NCBI RefSeq assembly: GCF_009901585.1
Contig: NZ_WXYO01000009.1
Coordinates: forward strand, 62,001-126,000
DNA from: Poritiphilus flavus
GTDB lineage: Bacteria > Bacteroidota > Bacteroidia > Flavobacteriales > Flavobacteriaceae
DNA: 64,000 bases
Direction: 5' to 3'
A model generated the notes under the pieces. That model was not told the origin of the DNA, did no database searches, and saw only the letters and a program-made list of their open reading frames with translations. Positions 30,691 to 39,659 of this stretch are shown here, piece by piece (positions within the stretch are counted from its first letter, which is position 1; each line of letters opens with the position of its first letter). Position numbers and translations under genes: made by a program.

Positions 30691-31974
30691 ATGTCAGATA
30701 AAGCTACTTTAGAATTTAATGGTGAAAAGTATGAATTTCCGGTGATCGAGGGCTCTGAAAATGAGCTGGCCATAGATGTGAAAACACTGCGTGCCTCCTC
30801 CGGAATGATCACTTTAGATCCAGGGTATAAAAATACAGGCTCCTGCCAGAGCGCCATAACTTTTTTAGATGGGGAGAAAGGTATTCTCAGATATCGGGGA
30901 TATTCGATCGAGGATCTGGCTGAAAAAGCGGATTTTTTAGAAGTAGCATATCTGTTGATCTTCGGAGAACTTCCCAATAAGGAACAATTGGATAAATTCC
31001 ACGCGGACATCAAAGCGGAATCTCATGTGGACGAGGAAATGAAAAAGATCCTGGATGGTTTCCCCAAGTCTGCGCATCCTATGGGGGTATTGTCTTCACT
31101 TACCTCAGCCCTGATCGCTTTTAATCCTTCATCAGTGAATGTCTCTTCGGAAAGCGATATGTACCACGCTATTGTTCGCCTGCTGGCTAAATTTCCGGTA
31201 TTGGTGGCATGGACACTTCGCAAGAAAAAAGGCTTGCCATTGGACTATGGTGATAGTTCCCTGGGTTATGTGGAAAACATTCATAAAATGATGTTTAGGA
31301 GGCCCAATGAAGAGTATAAAGAGAACAAGATTGTAATAGAGGCCCTGGATAAATTACTTATCCTTCATGCGGATCATGAACAAAACTGCTCCACTTCAAC
31401 GGTTCGGATCGTTGGATCTTCTCACGCCGGATTGTTCGCATCGATCTCTGCCGGGATTTCGGCACTTTGGGGCCCGCTCCACGGTGGGGCCAACCAAGCC
31501 GTACTGGAAATGCTGGAGGCTATTGACCAGGACGGGGGCGATACCAAGAAATACATGGCAAAGGCCAAAGATAAATCCGATCCATTCAGGCTAATGGGAT
31601 TCGGGCATAGGGTTTATAAGAATTTTGACCCAAGGGCCAGGATTATTAAGAAGGCGGCAGATGAAGTGCTGGGAGATCTCGGTGTGGAAGATCCTATTCT
31701 GGACATTGCGAAAGGACTCGAACAAGAAGCCCTGGTGGACCAGTATTTTGTGGATCGAAGACTGTATCCGAATGTGGATTTTTACTCCGGGATCATTTAC
31801 AGGGCCTTGGGAATTCCTGTTGATATGTTTACCGTAATGTTCGCTCTCGGAAGGCTTCCCGGTTGGATCGCCCAATACAGAGAAATGCGATTGAGAGGAG
31901 AGCCCATAGGCAGGCCAAGACAAGTTTATATTGGAGAAAACCACAGGCCATTTGTGGCTGTGGATCTAAGATAA
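30691..31974 (+). CDS. gltA: citrate synthase
   Basis: 427 residues, the hexameric type II size. It condenses acetyl-CoA with oxaloacetate at the entry to the citric acid cycle. Catalytic residues are visible: His in WGPLHGGANQAV, His in MGFGHRVYKNFDPRA, and Asp in NVDFYSGI. The N-terminal beta-sheet domain of this type is present (ATLEFNGEKYEFPVIEG). Single gene with its own promoter. Confidence 0.98.
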   Translation: MSDKATLEFNGEKYEFPVIEGSENELAIDVKTLRASSGMITLDPGYKNTGSCQSAITFLDGEKGILRYRGYSIEDLAEKADFLEVAYLLIFGELPNKEQLDKFHADIKAESHVDEEMKKILDGFPKSAHPMGVLSSLTSALIAFNPSSVNVSSESDMYHAIVRLLAKFPVLVAWTLRKKKGLPLDYGDSSLGYVENIHKMMFRRPNEEYKENKIVIEALDKLLILHADHEQNCSTSTVRIVGSSHAGLFASISAGISALWGPLHGGANQAVLEMLEAIDQDGGDTKKYMAKAKDKSDPFRLMGFGHRVYKNFDPRARIIKKAADEVLGDLGVEDPILDIAKGLEQEALVDQYFVDRRLYPNVDFYSGIIYRALGIPVDMFTVMFALGRLPGWIAQYREMRLRGEPIGRPRQVYIGENHRPFVAVDLR

Positions 31975-32017
31975 TCCCTTGAATTAAGTTCTGGAGGGCC
32001 TTTAAAAGAGCATTTTG

Positions 32018-32115
32018 TCAGTTCGAGCGGAGTGGAGAACGTATTAAAGTTCCTAATGTAAAATACATCCCGACTGTCTGCCCGACTAAGTCATTCAGGC
32101 GGGCGCTCGAACTGA
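32018..32115. repeat. intergenic palindromic element
   Basis: TCAGTTCGAGC (32018-32028) is the exact reverse complement of GCTCGAACTGA (32105-32115), enclosing about 76 bases that contain a further GCCCG...CGGGC pairing. The wording GTCAGTTCGAGCGGAGTGGA resembles dispersed intergenic repeats I know from flavobacterial genomes. Only one copy is in this window. Confidence 0.65.
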
Positions 32116-32176
32116 TAAATTCCCAACAGAACTCTTTAGACAACTTCTATTTTGACTTCCAAGCACTTCATTTTTC

Positions 32177-32184
32177 TATATTTG
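32177..32184 (+). promoter_or_regulatory. -7 promoter element close to the start of the amidinohydrolase gene
   Basis: TATATTTG is a perfect TAnnTTTG. The nearest TTG lies 22 bases upstream. The expected transcription start is only about 9 bases before the ATG at 32199, giving a very short leader. Confidence 0.6.
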
Positions 32185-32198
32185 CGCAAACAAAATCT

Positions 32199-33113
32199 AT
32201 GTTGCATCTAAACGTAAGGGACGAAACATCCAGGCTTAAAGCCGTACTACTGGGGACTGCTGAAAGCCCCGGTCCCGTCCCGACTCCCGAGGAGGCCTAC
32301 GACCCCAAATCCCTGGAACACATATTGGCTGGAACCTATCCCAGGGAAGAAGATATGGTCCGTGAGATGGACGCGTTTGCCGAGGTCCTTATGAAATATG
32401 GGGTAGAGGTTTTCCGACCTGAAGTATTGAAGGATTGCAACCAGATATTTTCGCGGGATATCGCTTTTGTAATAGAAGACAAGCTGATCAAGGCTAATAT
32501 ACTGCCGGAGCGCGAAAAGGAATTCGAGGCGATATTGCATGTACTGGATTATATTGCTCCGGACTGCATTCTTAGCCCGCCGGAAGAGGTGCACGTGGAA
32601 GGAGGAGATGTCATGCCCTGGAACGACCATATTTTTGTGGGAACCTATACCGGTCCGGATTATCCGGACTATATAACGGCAAGAACTAATAAAGCAGCGG
32701 TTGAATACTTAAAAAAGCAGTTTCCACATAAAAAAGTAAAGGCCTTTGAACTGAGAAAATCCAATACCAATGCCAGGGAGAACGCGTTGCACCTGGATTG
32801 TTGTTTTCAACCGGTTGGCCGGGACCGGGCAATCTTACATAAAAACGGTTTCCTGGTGGAGGAGGAATACGAATGGCTGCTGAATTATTTCGGGAAGGAC
32901 AAGGTATTTGAAATTGACCGCGAAGAGATGTACCAGATGTTCAGTAATGTTTTCTCCATATCTCCGGAGGTTATCGTTTCCGAAAGGAGTTTTACCAGGC
33001 TCAACGACTGGCTGCGTTCTCAGGGCTTTACGGTAGAAGAGATCCCATACGCTGAGATTGGCAAACAGGAGGGGTTGCTCAGATGCAGCACCCTTCCGCT
33101 GATCAGGGAATGA
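32199..33113 (+). CDS. amidinotransferase/DDAH-superfamily amidinohydrolase
   Basis: 304 residues with the pentein (amidinotransferase) fold. Likely active-site residues are Glu134 and Asp137 in VEGGDV, His198 in ALHLDCCF and nucleophile Cys296 in LLRCSTLP; the substrate-binding FSRD motif is at 84-87. Enzymes of this superfamily hydrolyse arginine, methylarginines or related guanidino compounds to citrulline, or transfer the amidino group; the Cys-His-Glu set favours hydrolysis or transfer, but the substrate is not fixed by sequence alone. In related genomes such proteins are often near ctlX, which here lies 10 kb away. It converges on the GH65 gene with a 9-base gap. Confidence 0.85.
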   Translation: MLHLNVRDETSRLKAVLLGTAESPGPVPTPEEAYDPKSLEHILAGTYPREEDMVREMDAFAEVLMKYGVEVFRPEVLKDCNQIFSRDIAFVIEDKLIKANILPEREKEFEAILHVLDYIAPDCILSPPEEVHVEGGDVMPWNDHIFVGTYTGPDYPDYITARTNKAAVEYLKKQFPHKKVKAFELRKSNTNARENALHLDCCFQPVGRDRAILHKNGFLVEEEYEWLLNYFGKDKVFEIDREEMYQMFSNVFSISPEVIVSERSFTRLNDWLRSQGFTVEEIPYAEIGKQEGLLRCSTLPLIRE

Positions 33114-33122
33114 TCCAGTTTT

Positions 33123-35429
33123 TCAGAGTATGGCTGTCTGCCCGGGCTGAAGCAGGGCAACCTCGTCATCCACAAAGATCTTTATATTATCCCCGTTCTG
33201 TGCCGTGCTTTTTACGGTGATGGACGATGGGTTGAGTTGTATATCTAAAAGGCAGTTTTTAACCTTCAGGGAGAATGCCAGGCTGTTCCAGCTTTCAGGT
33301 AAGGCGGGTTTGAAACGGATACCCTCTTCGGTTACCTGAAATCCGGCGAAGCCCTCAACAATTATAAGCCAGACGCCACCCGCAGCAGCCGTATGGATCC
33401 CCCCGAGAAAAGAACCTCCACTAAGTACTTTTTTACTGGCGTTGTAAAGATCAATGGTGGCCGCTTCCAGAAAATAGCGATAGGCTTCTTCATGATGGCC
33501 GGCTTTAACGGCTACCAAAGCATGTACACTGGGGCTTAAAGAAGAGCCATGCTCTGTTCTGGGTTCGTAGTATTCATAATTGGCAGTGAGCACTTTTTCA
33601 GGGAATCCGCCCATCAATGCCAGCAACTGAATAACATCCGCCTGCTTCAATACCTGGGTAGCGATGGCCACTCCATTAGGCCATCCCCAATATTCACCCG
33701 GATCTATGAGTCGTTTACGTACCTGATCCGGTCTTACGTCCTCCAGTTGAAAATAGCCGTCAAATTGTTCAATGACCCCTGTTTTTGTATCAGCTTCAGG
33801 GATATAGATCAAATCAGCTATCTCTTTCCAGGTTTCCGGACTATTTTCAGAGATCCCTGTCAACCGCTCTAGTTCCTCCATCCGCTCCGGTGCTCTTCGG
33901 GTAATTTCCCTATAAACGATAACGGCCTTTTGCAGAGCGTAACGGCTCAGGTAATTGGTATAGGCATTGTTATCCACATTTTCGTGGTATTCGTCCGGCC
34001 CTAACAGACGGATCAACTCGTAGCGGTTCTTGTCTTTTTTGAAATGGACGCGCGATACCAGGAACTGAGACACTTCAAAAAGAACTTCAGCACCGTGGTT
34101 CAGCATAAAATCCCAGTCGCCAGTCGCCTCATAATAAGACCAGATGCCATAGACCACATCAGGAGAGATATGGATCTGCCAACAATTAAAATGGTTCCTG
34201 ATCTTTCTTCCGGTCAACACATCCGTAAAGAAGTAATCCGGAAAGAGTTCATCTCCGGTCTTACCACTTGTCCAGGCGTAAAAAGCCCCGTAATAACCCA
34301 GGTTTTTGGCCTTTCTACGGGCACCGTCCAGCGTATCATGTCTATAAGTAACCAGCCTGCGTGCTATCTCAGGATGGGTGTAGATAAACATTTTAAGGTT
34401 AAAGGTTTCCTGGTCCCAGAAAGCGGCTCCCTGATATACCTGGCATGACAAGCCTCTGGCTCCGATGGGAAGATTGGCATGCCTTGGGGTGGCAATAAAG
34501 GCCTGGTATAAATTGAACCGGGCCAGTACCTGGGCCTCCTCGTTTCCGGATATCCGGATATCCGAGACCGTCCAGAAATCATCCCACTGCGATTGGTGCG
34601 CTTTTTTCAGGCGATCATGGCCCTGTTTAAGACCTTCCTCTACCTCTGCAAGGGCTACTTCTTTAGGATTTTTCACTTCATTGGCATGAGTGACTGAAAC
34701 CAGCTTGTGAATGTGAATCTCCTCATCTGCTTCTAATTCAAAGACAAACTCCCGTAGAATTCGCCTGGAATCCTCGATCACTTCAGATTCAAGTACGTGC
34801 CCACCATTGATCTTCAGCCCTTCGCAAACCACGACCTGACTCCCGGATTCACTGGTCTTAAGATTAAATCCAATGAGGTTCTCTTCCTGTATTGGAGTGT
34901 AAGATTTGAAGTGTTCTCCATTAATGCTCCACACCTTTCCGTCTATACCGGTAAGTAAGCGGTATCTTCCTTTGTGCAATGCCTTGAAGCGATACGACAT
35001 GGAAATGAGATGATGGTTTACCAGACTGGCAAATTTCTCAACCTCCAGGGCTACTTTTTTGCCTTTGGGAGATCTCCATGTCAGTTTTCTTTGATTGAGT
35101 CCATGCCTGAGGTCAAGGGCACGGTAATAATCCTCTGTTTTTCCGCTGAAAGCCGAGAACATATCGTTATCCACGAAGAGTTGGGTGAAAAGCCCATTAG
35201 GCACATTACAGAGTTCGCTCCACTGGCTTCCCTCAGCCTGGTCCCAGGTATCGGTAACCACACAGGCCACGTACTCCCGGGCTTCCCATTCTTCAAAAGT
35301 ACCGCGATACCCCAGGTAACCGTTCCCGATCATGAAATTGCTCCCGGTGGTCACCAATTGGTCAGGGTCAAAAGAATTCTCAATAATTTCCCATCCGGTC
35401 TCTGTGCGAAGGTTATTTTTCAATTTCAT
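33123..35429 (-). CDS. glycoside hydrolase family 65 disaccharide phosphorylase
   Basis: 768 residues, the family length. The N-terminal beta-sandwich (about 1-270) is followed by a linker and an (alpha/alpha)6 barrel. FWDQETF (338-344) belongs to the substrate-binding region, and the general acid is Glu480 in GPDEYHENVDNN. GH65 enzymes use phosphate to split maltose, trehalose, kojibiose or nigerose to glucose 1-phosphate; maltose phosphorylase is the commonest in Bacteroidota, but the exact specificity is not decided. The beta-phosphoglucomutase and sugar transporter genes that often accompany it are absent here. Confidence 0.93.
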   Translation of the reverse strand: MKLKNNLRTETGWEIIENSFDPDQLVTTGSNFMIGNGYLGYRGTFEEWEAREYVACVVTDTWDQAEGSQWSELCNVPNGLFTQLFVDNDMFSAFSGKTEDYYRALDLRHGLNQRKLTWRSPKGKKVALEVEKFASLVNHHLISMSYRFKALHKGRYRLLTGIDGKVWSINGEHFKSYTPIQEENLIGFNLKTSESGSQVVVCEGLKINGGHVLESEVIEDSRRILREFVFELEADEEIHIHKLVSVTHANEVKNPKEVALAEVEEGLKQGHDRLKKAHQSQWDDFWTVSDIRISGNEEAQVLARFNLYQAFIATPRHANLPIGARGLSCQVYQGAAFWDQETFNLKMFIYTHPEIARRLVTYRHDTLDGARRKAKNLGYYGAFYAWTSGKTGDELFPDYFFTDVLTGRKIRNHFNCWQIHISPDVVYGIWSYYEATGDWDFMLNHGAEVLFEVSQFLVSRVHFKKDKNRYELIRLLGPDEYHENVDNNAYTNYLSRYALQKAVIVYREITRRAPERMEELERLTGISENSPETWKEIADLIYIPEADTKTGVIEQFDGYFQLEDVRPDQVRKRLIDPGEYWGWPNGVAIATQVLKQADVIQLLALMGGFPEKVLTANYEYYEPRTEHGSSLSPSVHALVAVKAGHHEEAYRYFLEAATIDLYNASKKVLSGGSFLGGIHTAAAGGVWLIIVEGFAGFQVTEEGIRFKPALPESWNSLAFSLKVKNCLLDIQLNPSSITVKSTAQNGDNIKIFVDDEVALLQPGQTAIL

Positions 35430-35586
35430 GCAACGGTTTTGTGAGGGGGTTATTCCACAAAAGCAAGCAAAATAGCAATTTATCCCATGCAGTTCAAGTC
35501 AACAGACTTAATAAAATGCATTCATTTGATTATTAGTTATTTACGCTCTTTTTTAAGACCTTATAGAAAATTTTAACATCAAATAG

Positions 35587-35618
35587 TTGAAATTACTAGA
35601 CGACTGGTCATATTTTTG
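35587..35618 (+). promoter_or_regulatory. promoter of the tetR-type gene with operator inside its spacer
   Basis: TTG at 35587-35589, a 21-base spacer, then TATTTTTG (perfect TAnnTTTG) at 35611-35618. The operator CGACTGGTCA occupies the last ten bases of the spacer, so a bound repressor would block polymerase. Confidence 0.75.
35601..35610. promoter_or_regulatory. TetR operator copy 1
   Basis: CGACTGGTCA, flanked by ACTAGA and TATT. It is a one-step variant of the palindrome TGACCGGTCA found at copy 2 and identical to copy 3. It lies in the promoter of the regulator gene, which suggests autorepression. Confidence 0.75.
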
Positions 35619-35635
35619 GTCCGCAAGATGGAAGA

Positions 35636-36235
35636 ATGATGCAGAAAACGCTCAAACACGAAATAAAGGCTGATTTTTTATTGGAGAAGGGTATGGAACT
35701 CCTTTGGTCTAAGGGGTATAATGCCACCAGTGTGAATGACATTGTGATGGCCGCAGGCGTACCAAAAGGTTCTTTTTATTTCTATTTTGACAGCAAAGAA
35801 GATTTCGCGATCCGGGCTATAGAGATGTATTTCAAGGCGCATTTTGTTCCGGCTAAGGAGTATCTGATGAATAAAGAAGTATCTCCAAAGCAAAGACTTG
35901 TAGACTTCTATGAGTACAGAACCAAGGTGCTGAAGGAAGAATTGAATTGCAAAATGGGATGCCTGGCTTGTAATTTGGGTTCAGAGATGGCCGAACACAA
36001 TGAGAATATCCGTGAGGCGATCTGGAAGAACGAGGAAGAAGTAAAATCCTTTATCACCGGGGTTGTGGAAGAAGCCCAGGAACAAGGAGAAATAGACCCT
36101 AAGCTGAATGCGGCTGATGTTGTAGCCTTTTTCGAAGATGCCGGAAAAGGAGCTATGACCACCATGAAGGAGATGAAAAGTGCTTATCCAATAGACAATT
36201 TCATGACCATGCTCAGGAATTTTCTATTAAAATAA
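35636..36235 (+). CDS. TetR/AcrR-family transcriptional regulator
   Basis: 199 residues. The N-terminal helix-turn-helix is typical (GMELLWSKGYNATSVNDIV, then AAGVPKGSFYFYFDSKEDF, residues about 15-58), and the C-terminal part should bind a small hydrophobic ligand. The start may be the ATG at 35636 or the next codon at 35639. Three copies of one palindromic operator lie upstream of this gene and of the MMPL gene behind it, so it most likely represses itself and the transport operon. The inducer is unknown. Confidence 0.93.
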   Translation: MMQKTLKHEIKADFLLEKGMELLWSKGYNATSVNDIVMAAGVPKGSFYFYFDSKEDFAIRAIEMYFKAHFVPAKEYLMNKEVSPKQRLVDFYEYRTKVLKEELNCKMGCLACNLGSEMAEHNENIREAIWKNEEEVKSFITGVVEEAQEQGEIDPKLNAADVVAFFEDAGKGAMTTMKEMKSAYPIDNFMTMLRNFLLK

Positions 36236-36257
36236 AATTTTTTTGACCTTTACTAGA

Positions 36258-36267
36258 TGACCGGTCA
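36258..36267. promoter_or_regulatory. TetR operator copy 2
   Basis: TGACCGGTCA, a perfect 10-base palindrome in the context ACTAGA-TGACCGGTCA-ATTA, the same left flank (ACTAGA) as copy 1. It lies 23 bases after the tetR stop and 130 bases before the MMPL gene. Confidence 0.75.
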
Positions 36268-36367
36268 ATTATTAAATGAAAAATAATTCCGGAATCTGTC
36301 CAGTAAAGAAAATTTGAATCGTCTTAAGAACATAAGATTAACACGTCGGTCTAACCAATTGAGTATA

Positions 36368-36377
36368 CGACTGGTCA
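36368..36377. promoter_or_regulatory. TetR operator copy 3
   Basis: CGACTGGTCA in the context GTATA-CGACTGGTCA-ACTATAAA, 20 bases before the MMPL ATG. A TTG at 36359-36361 and TATAAATC at 36380-36387 could be the promoter it overlaps, although the -7 match is poor. Confidence 0.72.
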
Positions 36378-36396
36378 ACTATAAATCCTAAAAACT

Positions 36397-38778
36397 ATGA
36401 ATGCACTTAAAAAAGCAGGAAATGCCACAAATCGATTTGCCAAAAATTGGGCTTCATTTGTGATCCGTTACAAATGGCCCGTTTTTATCGGAACCATCTT
36501 ACTTGCCTTTGGTCTGGCTTCCCAGGGCAAAATGGAATTTGATGGGGATTATCACGTTTTCTTTAGCGAATCCAACCCGGAATTAGAAGCCTTTGACGCC
36601 CTCCAGGAGAAATACACCAAAGATGACAATGTAATCCTGGTCCTCTCTCCCTCCAATGGGGATGTTTTCACCAGGGAAAACCTTATTGCCATTGAAGAAC
36701 TGACGGCCGAAGCCTGGAATACCCCATATTCCTCAAGGGTGGATGCCATTACCAATTTCCAGCACACCCGGGCCGATGGAGATGATCTTTACGTGGATGA
36801 CCTGTCTTACGAAACCAGTTTAAAAACAGAAGCTGAGATCAAAGAGATAAGGGTAACCGCGCTCAAAGAACCCCTGCTGGTAAACAGGATCATAAACGAG
36901 GCTGGAAGTGTAACCGCCGTAAATATTACCGTGAGACTACCCGGACTGGATAGTGCTGCAGAGATTCCTGAAGTTACCAAGTTTACCAGGGACATGATCG
37001 CGGCTTTTAAGGAAAAGAACCCCCAATTCGAAGTACACTCTTCCGGTTTGGTCCCCTTGAATACGGCTTTCTTTGAGTCGTCTCAGCGAGATCTGATGCT
37101 TACCATGGTCATGCTTCTCATCGTGATAGTGACTACCCTGATCCTGACCCGTAGCTTTTTCAGTACCATATCCACCCTGGTGGTGGTTCTATTCTCCATA
37201 ATCAGTGCCGTAGGCTTTGTGGGGATCATGGGAATTAAGCTTACACCGCCCTCCGCTGTCTTTCCGACCATGGTACTTACCCTGGCGGTGGCAGACAGTA
37301 TCCATATTCTCATTACCATGTTACAGAAAATGCGAAAGGATGGACTGGGCAAAAAAGAAGCGCTTGTAGAATCCATGCGACTGAACTTTATGCCGGTGCT
37401 GATCACCAGTTTAACAACTGTTATTGGTTTCCTGACCATGAATTTTGGAGAGGTTCCTCCTTTCTGGGACCTGGGTAATATCACTGCCTTCGGAATGACT
37501 ATGGCTTTTCTTTACTCTACCACCACTCTGCCTGCCCTGATGGCCATATTTCCGGTAAAAGTGAGGCAAAGGGATGTTGAAAAAGAGCAAAAGATCGGCT
37601 GGTATACCAAACTGGGGTATTTCGTCTCCAGGCAACCTGCAAGGCTAACCTTAATTAGCTTTACGATCATTGCAGTGCTGGCCTATATGGCCACAAGGAA
37701 CGTTTTCAATGATGAGTTTATCAATTATTTTGATGAGACGGTCGACTTCAGAACAGATACGGATTACATCAGCAATAACCTGACAGGGATATACAATATT
37801 GAGTATTCCATAGGTAGCGGTGAAAGCGGTGGGATCAACAACCCTGAATATCTTCAAAAGCTCAACGAGTTTGAAGATTGGTTAAACGAGCAACCCGAAG
37901 TAGTCCATGTGAACGCCTTTAGCGAGGTGGCCAGAAGGGTTAACCGCTCTATGCACGGAGATGAAACAGCTTACTACAGGGTTCCTGACAACCGGCAGGA
38001 AGCTGCACAGTTTTTACTCTTGTACGAGCTCTCCCTGCCTTTCGGGTTAGATCTGAATAACCAGATCAATGTGGATAAATCTGAAACCCGTGTAACCGTA
38101 ACTATCGAGAATATTTCCAGTGCAGAGATGATCGCCTTCTCTAAAAGAGGAGAGCAATGGTTGAAAGACAACGCCCCGGAAGCCATGCAATCCCTGGGTG
38201 TGAGTCCAACCCTGATGTTCTCAAAACTGGGCTTCAGACAGGCGGAAAGCATGTTCAAAGGCAATGTATTCGCGATCGTACTTATCACCCTGGTACTCAT
38301 TCTCGCCCTGCGAAGCCTGAGGTTAGGACTGTTAAGCATTATTCCAAATGTTACCCCTGTTCTGGTCGGTTTTGGAATCTGGGCGCTCTACAAGGGGCAG
38401 ATAAACACGGGAATGGTAATTGTTTTCGGGATGACCCTGGGGATTATTGTGGATGACACAGTACACTTTATGAGTAAGTTCCTTAGAGCCCGGCGGGAGT
38501 TGGGTTACGATGCCAGGCAAGCCGTGGTTTACGCTTTTGAGACAGTAGGAAAGGCTTTGGTGACAACTACCGTCGTGCTCCTGGCTGGCTTTGCCGTACT
38601 TTCCACATCTTCCTTCGCCCTGAACAGTTATATGGCCCGGATTACAGTGATTATCATTACCGCAGCCCTGATCATCGATTTCATATTGCTTCCTTCACTG
38701 CTCATCCTGATCAGTAAAAAAAGCGAAGCAGTGGATGAGGTTAAAGAATTACAACCCCAAATTCAATTAAATAAATAA
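36397..38778 (+). CDS. MMPL/RND-family transporter
   Basis: 793 residues with two repeated halves: one membrane helix (about 28-48), a periplasmic domain (about 50-225) and five helices (about 230-390), then the same arrangement again (helix near 415; periplasmic 435-625; helices 630-775). MMPL proteins export lipids or hydrophobic compounds using the proton gradient. It lacks the third-party adaptor genes of drug-efflux RND pumps and is instead followed by a LolA-like protein and a beta-barrel protein. That order resembles the RND-DUF1329-DUF1302 arrangement of proteobacteria, which suggests lipid or sterol-like traffic across the envelope (inference). Confidence 0.93.
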   Translation: MNALKKAGNATNRFAKNWASFVIRYKWPVFIGTILLAFGLASQGKMEFDGDYHVFFSESNPELEAFDALQEKYTKDDNVILVLSPSNGDVFTRENLIAIEELTAEAWNTPYSSRVDAITNFQHTRADGDDLYVDDLSYETSLKTEAEIKEIRVTALKEPLLVNRIINEAGSVTAVNITVRLPGLDSAAEIPEVTKFTRDMIAAFKEKNPQFEVHSSGLVPLNTAFFESSQRDLMLTMVMLLIVIVTTLILTRSFFSTISTLVVVLFSIISAVGFVGIMGIKLTPPSAVFPTMVLTLAVADSIHILITMLQKMRKDGLGKKEALVESMRLNFMPVLITSLTTVIGFLTMNFGEVPPFWDLGNITAFGMTMAFLYSTTTLPALMAIFPVKVRQRDVEKEQKIGWYTKLGYFVSRQPARLTLISFTIIAVLAYMATRNVFNDEFINYFDETVDFRTDTDYISNNLTGIYNIEYSIGSGESGGINNPEYLQKLNEFEDWLNEQPEVVHVNAFSEVARRVNRSMHGDETAYYRVPDNRQEAAQFLLLYELSLPFGLDLNNQINVDKSETRVTVTIENISSAEMIAFSKRGEQWLKDNAPEAMQSLGVSPTLMFSKLGFRQAESMFKGNVFAIVLITLVLILALRSLRLGLLSIIPNVTPVLVGFGIWALYKGQINTGMVIVFGMTLGIIVDDTVHFMSKFLRARRELGYDARQAVVYAFETVGKALVTTTVVLLAGFAVLSTSSFALNSYMARITVIIITAALIIDFILLPSLLILISKKSEAVDEVKELQPQIQLNK

Positions 38779-38797
38779 TAAAAAAACACACATAATC

Positions 38798-39571
38798 ATG
38801 AGAAGAATAGTAATTGCAGCAACAGCGCTATTTGCAGCTAATACATTAAGTGCACAGACCCCGGAAGAAAAAGGACTACAGATTGCAAAAGAAGCGGAAA
38901 AGGCTGATTTGGGATTCGGTAGTTCTATCGTAGACCTAAAGATGACCCTTAAGAACAAGAATGGCCAGACTAGTGAGCGCTTCCTGACCACAAGGACCCT
39001 GGAACTGACAGAAGACGGGGATAAATCCCTGATTGTTTTCAATAGTCCAAAAGACGTTAAAGGAACGGCCACTCTTACTTTTACTCACAAAGTAGGATCG
39101 GACGACCAGTGGTTGTACCTTCCATCGATCAAAAGGGTAAAGCGGATCTCCTCCAATAACAAATCCGGACCCTTTGTCGGAAGTGAGTTTGCTTACGAAG
39201 ACCTATCCTCACAGGAGGTAGAGAAATACACCTACAAATTCCTGGAACAGAATGGCGATCTGCTATTAGTGGAACAGGATCCCGTTGATCCGAAGTCTGG
39301 TTATACCAGGCGTATAGTAACTTATAATAAAGACAAAGGTTATCGCCTGGAAAAGGTAGAATTCTACGACCGTAAAAATGCCCTGCTTAAGACCCTTACC
39401 TACAGTGACTATAAACTGTACAAAGACAAGTTTTGGAGGGCCCTTACTTTTGAGATGGTAAACCACCAGAGCAATAAAGAAACATTGCTGAGATTCAGCG
39501 AATACGATTTCGGAACAGCGCTTTCGGATGACGATTTCACTGAAGTAGCGCTAAAACGGGCCGGAAATTAG
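38798..39571 (+). CDS. outer-membrane lipoprotein-sorting protein (LolA-like)
   Basis: 257 residues with a signal peptide (about 1-20, ending LSAQ). The rest has the open beta-barrel-type sequence of LolA-like proteins: LTFTHKVGSDDQWLYLPSIKR and RISSNNKSGPFVGSEFAYEDL are characteristic of the sub-family that is encoded beside MMPL transporters. It probably carries the exported lipid or lipoprotein through the periplasm. It begins 19 bases after the transporter gene. Confidence 0.88.
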   Translation: MRRIVIAATALFAANTLSAQTPEEKGLQIAKEAEKADLGFGSSIVDLKMTLKNKNGQTSERFLTTRTLELTEDGDKSLIVFNSPKDVKGTATLTFTHKVGSDDQWLYLPSIKRVKRISSNNKSGPFVGSEFAYEDLSSQEVEKYTYKFLEQNGDLLLVEQDPVDPKSGYTRRIVTYNKDKGYRLEKVEFYDRKNALLKTLTYSDYKLYKDKFWRALTFEMVNHQSNKETLLRFSEYDFGTALSDDDFTEVALKRAGN

Positions 39572-39605
39572 ATCAGGGCTAATTCAAAAAATGAAGGATA
39601 AACTG

Positions 39606-39629
39606 GTTGCCGGGAAATTTACCGGCAAC
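39606..39629 (+). promoter_or_regulatory. 8-bp hairpin before the beta-barrel gene
   Basis: GTTGCCGG-gaaattta-CCGGCAAC lies between the LolA-like gene and the chosen ATG at 39660. It has no U-tract and may stabilise the upstream mRNA or set the level of the last gene. Confidence 0.5.
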
Positions 39630-39659
39630 TGGTTCCCTCCTTATGATAGAAGATATACC

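Noticed and set aside
32018-32115. tRNA gene suggested by GTTCGA words
   Set aside because: The words belong to an inverted repeat; no cloverleaf with acceptor and anticodon stems can be drawn.
34974-35444. 156-residue plus-strand frame
   Set aside because: Antisense to the 5' part of the GH65 gene; no start signal or domain.
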